Shown: in pieces, positions 25,077-36,900 of the stretch
Layout: every line of letters starts with the position of its first letter
Position numbering within the stretch: position 1 is the first letter of the stretch
Source of the DNA: Daphnia pulex
Taxonomy: Eukaryota; Arthropoda; Branchiopoda; Diplostraca; Daphniidae
DNA length: 64,000 nucleotides
Assembly (NCBI RefSeq): GCF_021134715.1
Contig: NC_060022.1
Span: forward strand, 2,671,001 to 2,735,000
Direction of reading: 5' to 3'
Program-made: the position numbers and the translations under genes
The notes under the pieces: generated by a model
Told to the model about the DNA's origin: nothing
Databases searched by the model: none
The model's input: only the letters and a program-made list of their open reading frames with translations

Positions 25077-27973
25077 ACAGGTGGTGCAGTTTCCCGCAGT
25101 TTCTTTTGGGATTTGAATTCATTTGTTGTCGAGTTATTTTCAGGTTATACGGACTCGATATTTAGCCATCACGCCACTTGGTGGGGAGTCTTTTCGGATG
25201 TGCTCTGATAGTTTTCTATCACACTGGCCATCGATGACGTAAGCACGTGCCACTTCCTTAAAAAAACAAAAAAAACAACGTGTGTGTTACGGGGTACAAG
25301 GTATTTACAGTTATTACGTCACGAGTCATACCGAAGAAATTTTCTTTCGATTATTTCCAATAAATCAACGGTGCGTATACTACCGGACAAATGTTTCCCG
25401 GTAGAACATGTATGTATACTGTGTCGGCCGGCCGCCATTTCTGGGTTTGTTTATCCCGCCGAGCTCGGCCGTTTGAAAGATACTACATGTACCCACGACC
25501 TCGATTTCCGTTCGACAAAACTGTTAGTTACATACTGCACTAGATTGCATTGTATATACATTTGTTTCTCGCTTTGTTGGTCATATAATGGACCTTGTTA
25601 TATTTTTAGATTCTTTTTCCTACCATTTTATTATTTCATTTTTCTGTTCAAATGGCTGTTTCTACTTTTGGAAAGCGAACTACACCTGGTTTAATGGGTG
25701 TGTGTGTCGGCTGTGCAGGGCAGAGTACTTACAGAAGACCGTGCTCGTACCGTACAAGGAATACAAGTGACCAGTTGTTATACTATTTTCGACTTCATTA
25801 TGGCTAAATATGATACGCAATCTTACGAGACCATTACAAAGAGAGTCGGACTCGTATACGACGATCCACCGTTGGTTCGCTGGTGGTGGGAGATTGGGTG
25901 GGTTTTATGGGCGACGAGAAAATGAACGCCGAGTATAGGAGTCACTGTAAATTCAGCCATATGCTGTCAAAAAGGAGCTCAACATTTTCTTTTTTCTTTT
26001 TTTGAAAAACACTCGCAGCAACAGCGTTGTGGGTTTTTTTTTTCCAGATAAGAAATTAAGGTAAAGTCCTAAAAAGAAATTTTTTGTTGTTGAAATAAGG
26101 GAGAGAGCTCGAAGCTAATAAGCAAACGAGCGATGATAATAATGACGGTGGAAGTCGGGCTGCTTATCTGCGTCGTGGACGATGGAGGAGGTTTTCGGGG
26201 CTCACGGACTCCAACAACCGGAACGGAGGAAAACACACACAACACACTGGCCACACCTGCTGTTGCCTCATCCACCCAAACCGAGGAGCCCAGTGACTAA
26301 GTAACCTGATTAAGATAACACGAAAATGATGTGTCGAAAAAAAAGAAAAAGAAATAAATTGCATGTTTGACTCTTTGGTGCGATTAGACTTTGCCATCGA
26401 AAAAAGATGGAGGCAACGGCGGGCTTATTGATGGCGACAAACCGGAAAAATGGAGATTAATGGACTGCGGTGCCACTTTTAGATAAAGAATTATGAATTA
26501 TGACACGGAATTTCCCAAAGCTCGTGAAAGCAACTTTGGTATTATTATTATGAAGAACTTAAACAAAACAAAAGAGAAGCGAAAAGAAAAAAAGAGTCAG
26601 ATGGCGATTTTCCACTTAGACGCAGAAGGTGGAGCAGCAGCACGTGTGCGGTTCGTCATTTCCTTCAATGGCCCTTAGTTCAGCTCCATCATTACAGTTA
26701 TTTTGCCTTTTTTTGAAATATTTTCACTCAAGTATGTTGAGACGCCACGGCAAGGAATATGAACAAATTTGCGGTTACGTTTTAAAGTTGAACGCCATTT
26801 CTCCATTCACATTTTTGAATATTTGGTAGATTGGCGCCCATTTGTTTGAAAGTCGACGTTAGATGGCGTCGATCCACGAGATAGGGGAAGTGGAAAGACG
26901 TCATCACAGAGAAGAGGGGGGGGGGGGGGGAGAAACGCACACACACACAAACCTGACACACATGACCGAATAAGAAAAAAAAAAACTAGTAAAACAAGAA
27001 AGACTAGAGACTCGCGTGAATGGTAATGTCATTTTCCTATCAGATTTGGAGGATCTTTTCGAGTTAATTGCCCAGTTGGGCCAGAGGAATGGCCGCCATT
27101 TCTGTTATACGTGTGTGTGTAGGGGGTGCAGTACACACACCATCACGATTAAATTCTACAGTATATTTATCCGGCAGACAGAAAGAAAGAAAACAAAAAA
27201 AAAACAGGTAAAAACCAAAAAAAGGCACACAAGGTTTCCCGGCTTGTGTGTGTGTACGTACGTATGTATGTGTGTGGGGGCGTGAGTATAGTCTCTCTAC
27301 CTCCTTTTCGCCCATTTTCTCCGCTTCTGTTGTCTGGCGTTGGGGAGAGTCGCACTTCAGGCACCAGGCCGGGCCTTCAGTTGGCCAGTAGAAGTGTCGC
27401 TGATCGTGTCAGCCGGTTCTCTCTCTCTCTGCCACACTTTATTTCTAGTACAAAGCCAAAAAAGAAGGACCGGTTGAACATCCCATTTTTAAAAAAATTA
27501 TTATCCCCCCTTTATTTTCACGAAAGTCGTCTTTCGCAACGGGTTTTCAGTTTGCCTTTGGAGGGATTGTTTCGTCACCATTTTGGTTGAGATCACGAGT
27601 CGCAAGTTGGGTAAGTTTTCACTTTATTTTCTCGATTGTCTGTCGTCAGAGACCCTCGAGCCATTTGGCTTCATTTTTCCTCCCCCTGATAAAGAAACGT
27701 GCCCGACTTGTTACATGTTAAAACCACCTGTTTCTCGAGTAATCCTGTTTTTCTTTTAAAAAGTGAAGGAAAGTTAACTTTTATTTTATCTGTCGGAATC
27801 CAGAATGGAAATTTTTGAATTTACAACATTAATGCGGTTTTCTTTGGGGTGGAGGGCCGCCATTCTGTCTGACACACAATGCTCGAGAAACACGCGCTCA
27901 TCTTGTGTGTGTGTGTGTAGCTCTTAGATTTCCTTGAATTCTTTTTTTCATTTGTCTTAAATTTGGTGTGTAG

Positions 27974-28077
27974 AATTTTCTGTACTCGGTGAACTTGAGT
28001 GAGAGAAATGGCATCTCGAAAAATGGAAAATGTGGCGGATGATGAATCGTTCGTGTCTGCTCATAAAGGTGGAACAG
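27974..28077 (+). other. Candidate alternative 5' coding exon of the elongase gene
   Basis: An acceptor (GTGTAG) ends at 27973 and a GTGAAG donor starts at 28078. An ATG at 28008 opens a 23-codon frame (MASRKMENVADDESF...) ending with one extra base. The elongase second exon at 34092 needs exactly that phase, so direct splicing would replace the 19-residue N-terminus encoded at 33951. A weaker donor at 28069 gives the same phase. A non-coding upstream exon ending at 27610 would precede it. This is an inference from phase and splice sites only. Confidence 0.35.
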
Positions 28078-31000
28078 GTGAAGGAAAGTTTATTGACTCG
28101 TAGATACTTCCCCCTTGGAAAAAATAACGAAAAAACTGCCTCGTGACTTTGAAAACGGTCGTTTCCCCGTATCTGATTAATTCCCGAAAAATCGATTGCT
28201 TATCGTTGTGTGTGTGTTGCACGTCTCTCGTTTCCATCCGAGTTTTTCTCGTTATTTTTGAATTGATTGCGAGTGTCTTTTATCAGCACACGGAAGTGTG
28301 TGTGTGTGTGTGTGACGACCGCACGGCTCTAGCCTTATCGCGTATTGTTGGCAAATCCCATAGTTGTTGGAATAATAGAATGATGCACAGGGGAAAGGAG
28401 AACGTATGGGTTTCTGTCCATTTTCTCTCCTCACGCAATCGCTTTAAACCCGTAGGAGCTAGCCAAAAAGAAATAAAAACCAGTTCTCTTCTTTTTCGTG
28501 TTCCACATTCGGTTTTTTAAAAGAAGAGAAACACGATGCCTAGTATTTTTCAAGGTGTGGTTTCTTCTTCAAATTTTTATGGCAAAAGCTAGACAGAAAA
28601 AATCGCTAGTCGAAAACGATAAAGAAAAATAAAGTAGGCTCTAGTTTTTTATTTTTCTTGAAGAGAGAGGAAAGGACCGGGACGGATTCCCGTTAGGAAT
28701 CTAAAACCCCAGAGTTCTTTAGAAAGAAGAAGAAATGGAAGGGCGGATGAAAATCCCTCGCAGCTACGGCATGACCTGACGACCTACTAAATGGAAAAAA
28801 AGCCCACCTGTAAAAAAAAAGAAAAGGAAAAAGACGAGCTAGTGTGTAGAGTATCAAACCCTAAAATGTAGAAAAATAAAAGGCTAGAAGAGGAGATCCA
28901 ATCGAAGTGAAGCCACGCATCTTCCTTCTTCTTTTCAACGGGATAATAAAACAAAAAAAAGGTACACCGAAAAGAGGAGAAGGAAGGTAACAAAACGCCG
29001 TGAATGAGTACCGTACGTCCATCAGGTTGTATCCGAGACGACATGAGAAGAAAAGAGCCTTGACCTGACGGAATGCGGAATAAACAAGAGAGAACGGCCA
29101 GGAGCTATAGGTCATCTCGAATGATTATTCAACATTTTTTGTATTCCCCTTTATTTCTCTCTTCCTCTTTGGTTATGCCTACGTTTAATATCGTGTGCCA
29201 TCTATCGGATATTGGTCGACACACATTTTCGGCAGGAAAGTGTAGTGTACACATTTTACGCTGACAGACAAATCCCAGCGGGAAATTTGCCCATTTTGTT
29301 GTTGTTCTAGGAAGGAATTGAAAGCTTATTTTTTCTTTCATCTGGGAATGTTGGGGAAAGGAAGATGGACGTACTTTCTAAAAGAAATAAATACAAATGG
29401 CCGCCAGGTGTTTGGGCGAAACTCACGCCACCGGTTGTCGTGATTACACCAGACGAACCGCTTTCGCTTTCCTAAATTAGCTCATCACTTTTTACCTTTT
29501 TTTATTGTATCTTCTATGCATTTTTTTTCGATCACGAAAATGTTGTTCTACTCTTGTTTTTTCTTTGCTCAATCGATTCCTGTTTCTGTTCGTTGGAGAG
29601 GTGACGAGATAGATCCACGTGAATTAAAATTGCAGCATGTTCTTTGTAGTTTCGTGATGTCATCTTATGCGGAAATGTCGGTCGGATGCCCAAGGACGCA
29701 CGATAGAAAGGTTGCTGTGGCAACGGGATTGTCATCACGAAGACGATAGGTAGACTACAACCATGAATCGTCTTTTCTCTCTACTGGGGAATTGGGTACC
29801 CTTGATATCGATTTGCTGCTATTGACAAATTCTTTGGAGAGATTGTCGAATCATCATTCTCCTCTCTATCTCTCACTCTCTTCTTCCGTTATTTTTGAAA
29901 ATTGGAATTCATCGCACAATCTGCCCGGTGGGGGGATCGTGCCGAGTTGTGTTTGCGACTTTCTCTCTTTTAATATTATTTTCAGCCCATCCGACGAGTA
30001 GTCTTTGCTCGCACCTTTTAAAAATGGTCTGTGTTGGCTCCCAACTGGTGGCCGTTGATGGTTGTGAACCACAAAAAAAAAAAAGAGAAATGCCGCAAAG
30101 AGAATAGAATTCCATTTTGGAAAAAAGGGTTTTGATGTACTTGTATTTACGTATTCGAATTTTCACTTTCTTGCACATCATTTTCCTTTTAGAAGAGCGA
30201 GACTGTGTGCTGCCTCCCCTCTGGCCGTTGACGGCCGGGTAAAAGAGTCCGTGTTTGTTCCTCCTTCCGCAACCCAAACTTTCGTTTGGCAAATAGAAAG
30301 TTTAAGAGTTTAAGAACGAAATATCTGTTCCGTCTAGTCCGCACATCTTTCTTTCTCTGTTGATGGCTGGATTGTAAATCTTTTGACAGCGGCAGGTAAA
30401 GCGTCGGAGAGAAGAATCAAGTAATCAACAAAAAGCTGCGGATATTATTCAGTAGGTCAGGGACATGGAAGATTCGGATTCTTTTCTAGTACACCTTCTT
30501 CCTTGTCGAGGGTTTAACAGTTGACCTTCTAACTGTCCAGAGTGTCCACCCCTTTTATTTGCGCATCTCTGGAGAAATCAATTTTTATGTTTTGGGGAGG
30601 ATAAAGCAAAGAACTATCCAGGTGAGCGGGTATTGAAAGGTGAGGATTTTCGATTGAAACATTTTCGGGGTCGTGCCCAATTCAATAAAACAAAGGATTC
30701 AAGGGTCGAAGACACTTGAACCGGAGCCGTTGTCTTTTCCGAAATTCCGGATAGATTGTTGACCTCTTTATCCGCACGAGGTCAAAAAGTTCGTTGTGAA
30801 TTTCGCCCCGTTTATTTTTAGTCCAATAATAATTGTAGGGCGGAATTTCAACAGTCATTTTGTGGTGTTTTCCATTCTCTTTTTTGTTTTTATTGATTTT
30901 TATCATGACTGTTATTTGCTTGAGTTGATTTACGATGGCAAACGTTCGAGTGTGTCTGTCCCTTTTCTTTTAAATTCCCGTTCACGTTTTGTCGCACGTT

Positions 31001-33950
31001 TTTTGAGCTCCCGCTTTATGACCGTGTCCCCCCTCCCGTTGATTGGCTCACTCTCTTATATGAAGCACTTGAATTGAAGAGTTGTTAAACGTATAAAAAG
31101 GGGGGAAATAGTCTTCAAACAACAAGAGTTATTATTATGGGATCGATTAGCACATTCCGATCAAATACTATCGCCCAATTTAACGCTAGGTGGCGTGCTA
31201 TGGCATGCGATCAAGGAGCCAATTGAAACGAGTCGTTCGAAATCGAGTTTTTTCGTCGGTTTACCATCTAATGAAACGAGAGAAAAAATGAACGATTAAT
31301 TCGGTAAGGTCAATGGGTATTGTGGGTGCCTCTAATGTAGGTGTATCAAACAAGTTTTGATCAAATTACTATACTATTGTTTTCACAGACTTGGATGTAC
31401 TAGTGATTTTTTCCTTTCAAGAAAATTGCACGTGGATTAAGAACTGGTTTGTCCATGGTTAATGGTGAAACTATCAATTGCACGTGTTGGAACAGGATTT
31501 CGAAGGGTCCCTTGCATCGAGAAACAACCTTGATTGCGTATTCCTGAAGGGTTTTATTTTTACACAAACAGGTTTCTGTTGTTGGGCATCTGCTCATTGT
31601 TGTTGTACCTTGAACTATTTCTTCACAAACACTCGCAGGCAAAACAATAATTAAGCTTCAATTGTTTCAATTTTTGCTTCTTCGTTAATCCTTGATGCGC
31701 AACATCCACACTGTGCCAAATTCTTGGAAAGTCGTAATCGACAACATAACATAACTTACTGAGAACCAAGCAAGGTCGACACGAGATGGAAAGCAGATGA
31801 AAGGTGTTTGGTTGTTGTTTTGCTTTTAATCTGAAAACAGTTGGCCATATTTTATTTTTGCTCGAATTATTGGAAAGTCTCACTTGTGCTGCCTGGCCCC
31901 AGATGAGAGGCGGGGCTACACCTTCGACACACCTGAAAGGAAAAAAAGGTGTGCACAGATATATATATATATGCAGGCCCTTAAGTCAACTTGATGGTCA
32001 TTCTCCGACTCTTGGTTACCTGAGAGCGCAACAACTTTGAGGTGCTCTGGCCCTTTTCAAGTCTCAACTCTTTTTTTGTGTGTCTGTGTGAAAAGGACCC
32101 CCATTTCCACGTGGAGCAGAGTCTCTCTCTCTCTTCGCCTACTCCTTCTCCGTGTGTCTACGTGAGTGGTGTGTAGTGTCTGCGCGCGTGCGCCGACTTT
32201 CCCCTCCGATTCGCTGCACGTCCACCGTAGCGCTTCCGACAGTCGACAGTGAGTGCTTGTTGCGGCTACACCTGCCACTATTTTTGCTTTGACTCGTTTG
32301 GCGATTCCGGTTTTGAAAAAAAAAGAAACAATTTCAAAGTTGTTTTTCTTGTGTCCTCGTTTAAGGTTCGGGTGCGTGACCACTTTAAACATTTTTTGGG
32401 TGCGTTTCTCTGATCTTGTTTGAAATTCACGATTGCCTTTCAAACCGGCTCCATTCACGTTTTGGCTATTTCGGTCGCTACTCCTTCTACTTTTGATTTC
32501 CTTCTATGGTCGTTTTAGATAGTTAGCAATTTTCATATTATTTCACTCAATTATTTATTTATTTATTTTTTTCATTGAGTGTCCAGTGGTGCGAATGGTC
32601 GGCAGAAGAAGAAGAGAAAAAAGATTAAAGAAAGTTTGGGAGAAAGTTTTGTGTTGTTTTGTTTTTTAAAAGAAATAAGGAGAGAATTACGAAAAACAAG
32701 AAAATGTAGGTCGACGGCCAGGGAGATGACGACTCGCCAGAAGGTTTTGTGCGAGCACGCAACTGAGGGTCGGACTGTGAGGTTTTTCGAGAGAGTCAAA
32801 CGCGCTGATGAAATTTGTCAGCTTCTTAGAAAATTGAAATCTTGTGTCGTATTATTGGCACGTTATTGCCAACAATTACGGTGAGTCCCCACCTAAACGC
32901 ACTTCAAATTTAGTATTTCAAAAGAGAGAAAGAAGGAGATGCGTATCGTTCGGTCCGTTTTGAGTCTGGACTTGACTCGTTGCCCAATCGAGACGAGGAG
33001 GAAAAAGAAGTTTCGAAAGAGGAGGAAAAATAAGAAGAGGGGTTGGAACAGGTGAAAATTCTTTCCATACCTTTTTTCTTCTTCTTCTTCTTCTTGCCTG
33101 TGCCGTGAGTGTGTGTTGATGCCCCTCCTTTTCTGATTATCGACGCTCTATGCGTGTGTCTACGTGTGTATGTGTGTGTATCATCGCTCTAAGCCATGGT
33201 TTGACCTGGTTCCTTAACGAAAGAAGACAAGGCCCCCCTTTCCTCCTTCTTTGACTCAAATTTGTTAAAGTCTTGTCTGATCTTTTTCGAGAAATTTTTA
33301 TTTATTTTTTTGTCGGTCAGGGGGTTGGGTGATTGGCATCTGTGTATAGCATCACACCATCTCACCAGGAGTTTGAGCGAGCGGTGTGTATTCCGCAATC
33401 TGACGCAACGGCCGTTTTCGCTGACCCTGTTTGGCTTTTTTTTTTCTCTCTCTCGTTTGGTAATGTAGAGGTAGTGGAAAGTCATTCTAAATTCTGTTAC
33501 ACCCAGAAAAAGTTGTAGAACTCGTTTCTTATCTGTGCTAACCGCTTGCACTGGACAATCTTCTTTTCCGCGCCAAAAGGTGAATGCGGTCGCTGAAACG
33601 GTGAATCTTAAAAAGAAAAGAAAGAGAAATGAAAGTGCCACATTCATTCATTTTGCAATCTCTATACAAGATGAAAAATCCCCATTTGAACATTCTAAAA
33701 TTCCTGATATAAAACTAAGTTGGATTTCTATTTGAGTCGGAAATGACTGCCAGCATGGGCTCACCTTATTGTGCAATACTAATATCCTCATTTCTCGTTT
33801 GCTATCCGTTAGGTCCGACTTTTCATTCCGCGTGGGCCACATAACGTCGAAACCCGGTGGCCGGTTTTTCTGCTGCAAAGTGAAACGAAGTAGACAAAAG
33901 AAATTCCAACAGTGAAAACCTAGAAACGTCAAAAAAAGTAGCGATACAAT

Positions 33951-36900
33951 ATGGCGTCCCTTGTGGCTACCGTCGTTGACGGATACAACACCATATGGGA
34001 TCTAAGAGGTACGTAGTCTAAACTTGTTTCTTTCTCTTTCAAACGGGTCGGTTGTTGATAACTACGTTTTTCTCGGTTGGGTTTCCAACAGACAGGAGAG
34101 TGGAGAACTGGCTCTTTATGGGCTCGCCGCTGTCCACCTTGGCTATTTGCTTGAGTTACGTCATGCTCGTCAAAGTGTGGGGACCGGCCTACATGAAAAA
34201 CCGACCAGCCTTCCAGTTTCGCCGCACTTTGGTCATTTACAACGCGATTCAGGTCATCTTCAGCACGTGGCTCTTTTACGAGGTAAAACAAACTGTTCCA
34301 TGACCGAGATAAAATTTAAAGTCAAAGTTTAAACTACAAATTAAAAAAAAAAAAATCAATTAATCTGCATCGCATATGGAAACGAGGGAAATCGCTGATA
34401 AAGCCATAGAAAAAAATGCTTGGCAGGGGGGGGGGGGAAGAAAGAGCCAAATGGATGTGTTGTCAGTTGAGAAACAGAGAAAAGAAACCTAAACCGTCCT
34501 GCCACCATATTGTCCACACCGGTATCCATCCTTACATATCCTTAAATCCTTTATCGAATCGGACCAGTCCGTTTCACACCTGATTCTTTCACCTTAAACA
34601 AAATCATCGAATAATCCTTTACTTTCTTTCGACGAAATTTCAAGATCTTGGATTTTTTTTTAAAGTTGTCATGTCAATTTTTTTTGGTTAGTGCCAGAGA
34701 AAATTGTGATTTTTTTTAAATTGGGAAAATGTGATGGTGGGGAAAGTGGATCCGCTGTTCATTTTCAGAAACAAAATTTGCGTCACATTAAAATAACTGT
34801 TCGGTAGTCACGCACAACACGCTTTCTTTCTCGCCTTCACATCTTTTTACGTTTTATTCGAATTATCTCCTCGCATTTTCTCCCCTTTTTCTGTTTTTCT
34901 TCTTTCTCGTTATTAATGTCACATTTTTTATTCGAGTTCTTTCTTTTTTGATGGGGAAGAACCTGGGGTGGGGGAGGAATTTCTTACATAAACTAGGCGA
35001 TATTGATTAGCATACCTTAGTATTTGAACTGGACGTGCATCGAATGTTGATGGAAGGAATGACAAGAAATGTGTGGACAGTGGGACAACGGTGTGGATCA
35101 AGTCTGGTGGGACGACGAGAGAGTAAAAAAATGGCCCCAAGTTAATTTTTGGGTTTGTCAATGAAACGATGAATCTGTAATACTATATCTGTATGCGTCT
35201 CGTGACAGTCGCTGATGGGTGGATGGCTCTTCCACTACAGTTTAAAGTGTCAGCCCGTTGACTATAGTGACGATCCTATTGCCATTCGGGTGAGTTCAGT
35301 CTTTTGTGTCTCCCGTATCGATTATCTCTCTCCATCTCTTACTTTTTGCTGCCTTTTTTTTTATCTTTTTCATCAAAGTAATTGATACTCTCTCCACTCT
35401 CTTGGAATTTGTCAATTTTTGCCCTCCACAATCAAACACGAAATCGCGTCAGCCACATGAACAACAAGAATGTCAACAATTACGAATTTCAAACTTAAAA
35501 TCTCCATTTTTTTCGCGTTCGTCGAATGAAAGTTTAATCAAAAATGAGTATTCATATTTGTATTCCATTATTATTAATGTTAACAAAAGAAAAGAAACAG
35601 GGTCGGCGATTTTTTTTTCAACATTCTCATCTCATCTGCTTTTTTTATTATTATTTATTACTCGGGTGTATTTATTCGTTGCTTTTGGTATCTCTATTCT
35701 GACCCCAAAGATTTTTCTTGTTTTGCCTCTACTATTTTTCTATTGGCAATTCTGGATGACAAGCTTTCTTATCCATTTTTAGATCATCATTATTAACACT
35801 TACACCACACCACCAAAAGTAATTTTAAAAGTAGATTGCGGTTCTCGTGAGAACCCGGGGAAAATATTCAACCAAACCAAAATTAATTAAAAACAAAAAT
35901 AATGATAATGAAAAGGAATGATTTCGCAGGAAAGTCCGCGGCGGAGGATGTGGTGTGGGGGTCTGTTCCAACCTGATAGAACTTGCAGAAATTATATCTC
36001 TATCAAATCTGTCCTGATTTTTCTCTTTACACTTATTACATTCCCTGGTTCCTACCTCAGTTCTCCCTGTAATCCTCCCTCTCCTTGTATCCCTATCCTT
36101 TAAGACCACAAAGGTGGGTGGTAGGTTGGTTACTTTTTTTGCGCCATACACGCATTTCCGTATCACGGAAAGTTCAGTTTGGCGGTCGAATAATAAAAAG
36201 GAAGACAAATTTCGTCTCGTGTTGGATCGTAACAGGCCATAAAAAGCAAAAGTCCACCTTTTGTTATAATAATCCGATTGTTATTTTTTATTTTGTGATT
36301 CTTCGCAGTATGGTAGAGGGGGCTGGTTCCACGGATATAGCTTTGTGTGTCAACCAGTTGACTATTCCCTTGACGATATGGCCGTCAGGGTGAGTTTTGA
36401 ATTTTTTCAATATCCCTCCCTCTCCCATTCCCTCCACAATCTCCGTCCATCCATTCAGACAAAGACGAAAAATATTTGTATTTTTTTTTTCTTGAATTAA
36501 AACTATTACCCCGCAATTCTCTTTTTAGCCCCACTACTAAAAAAAAAATTAAATTAAACAAGCGTCGGTTTGGTCAAGTGAACAACGCCCCTTTGCCGGC
36601 CTCCGCTCTGGAAGCATTCCGCCCTCTCTTTAATTTCTTTACTTTGGACAATATTTTGGTTTTTTGTATAATAATCTCGAAACTCGTGGGATTGGTCGTG
36701 TTTGTGCATGGAGGTGAAGCATTTAAACCAATCTCGCTTACATTATTCCAAACTAATCGATAGAAATGTTGTTAACAACTAATCCCAATTCAAACATTTC
36801 AGCAGCTAGGATGTTTTTATTTTTGTATGGGATTCTATTTGGTATCAAGTAATGTAGTTTTGAGTATTTTACTTATCGTCAAACACACAAAACACACCAC

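Larger units (their letters stand above)
23755..33950. other. Long non-coding interval upstream of the elongase gene
   Basis: About 10 kb rich in pyrimidine tracts, poly-G (26917-26931), GT microsatellites (28294-28314), a CAA-then-CTG microsatellite (25032-25076) and an AT run (31957-31970). I see no protein-coding gene. Strong splice donors follow 27610 (TTGG|GTAAGT) and 32880 (TACG|GTGAGT), consistent with alternative non-coding first exons of the elongase. A minus-strand open segment around 31400-31660 contains several cysteines (PASVCEEIVQG, SRCPTTETCLCK) but has no clear start, signal peptide or splice partner. Confidence 0.45.

Noticed and set aside
26917-26931. Poly-G run as a possible G-quadruplex
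   Set aside because: A single homopolymer without spaced G-tracts; more likely slippage or a sequencing-prone run.
31400-31660. Cys-containing minus-strand frame (ASVCEEIVQG, TCLCKNKT)
   Set aside because: No start codon in context, no signal peptide, no consistent splice partner; noted in the interval entry only.
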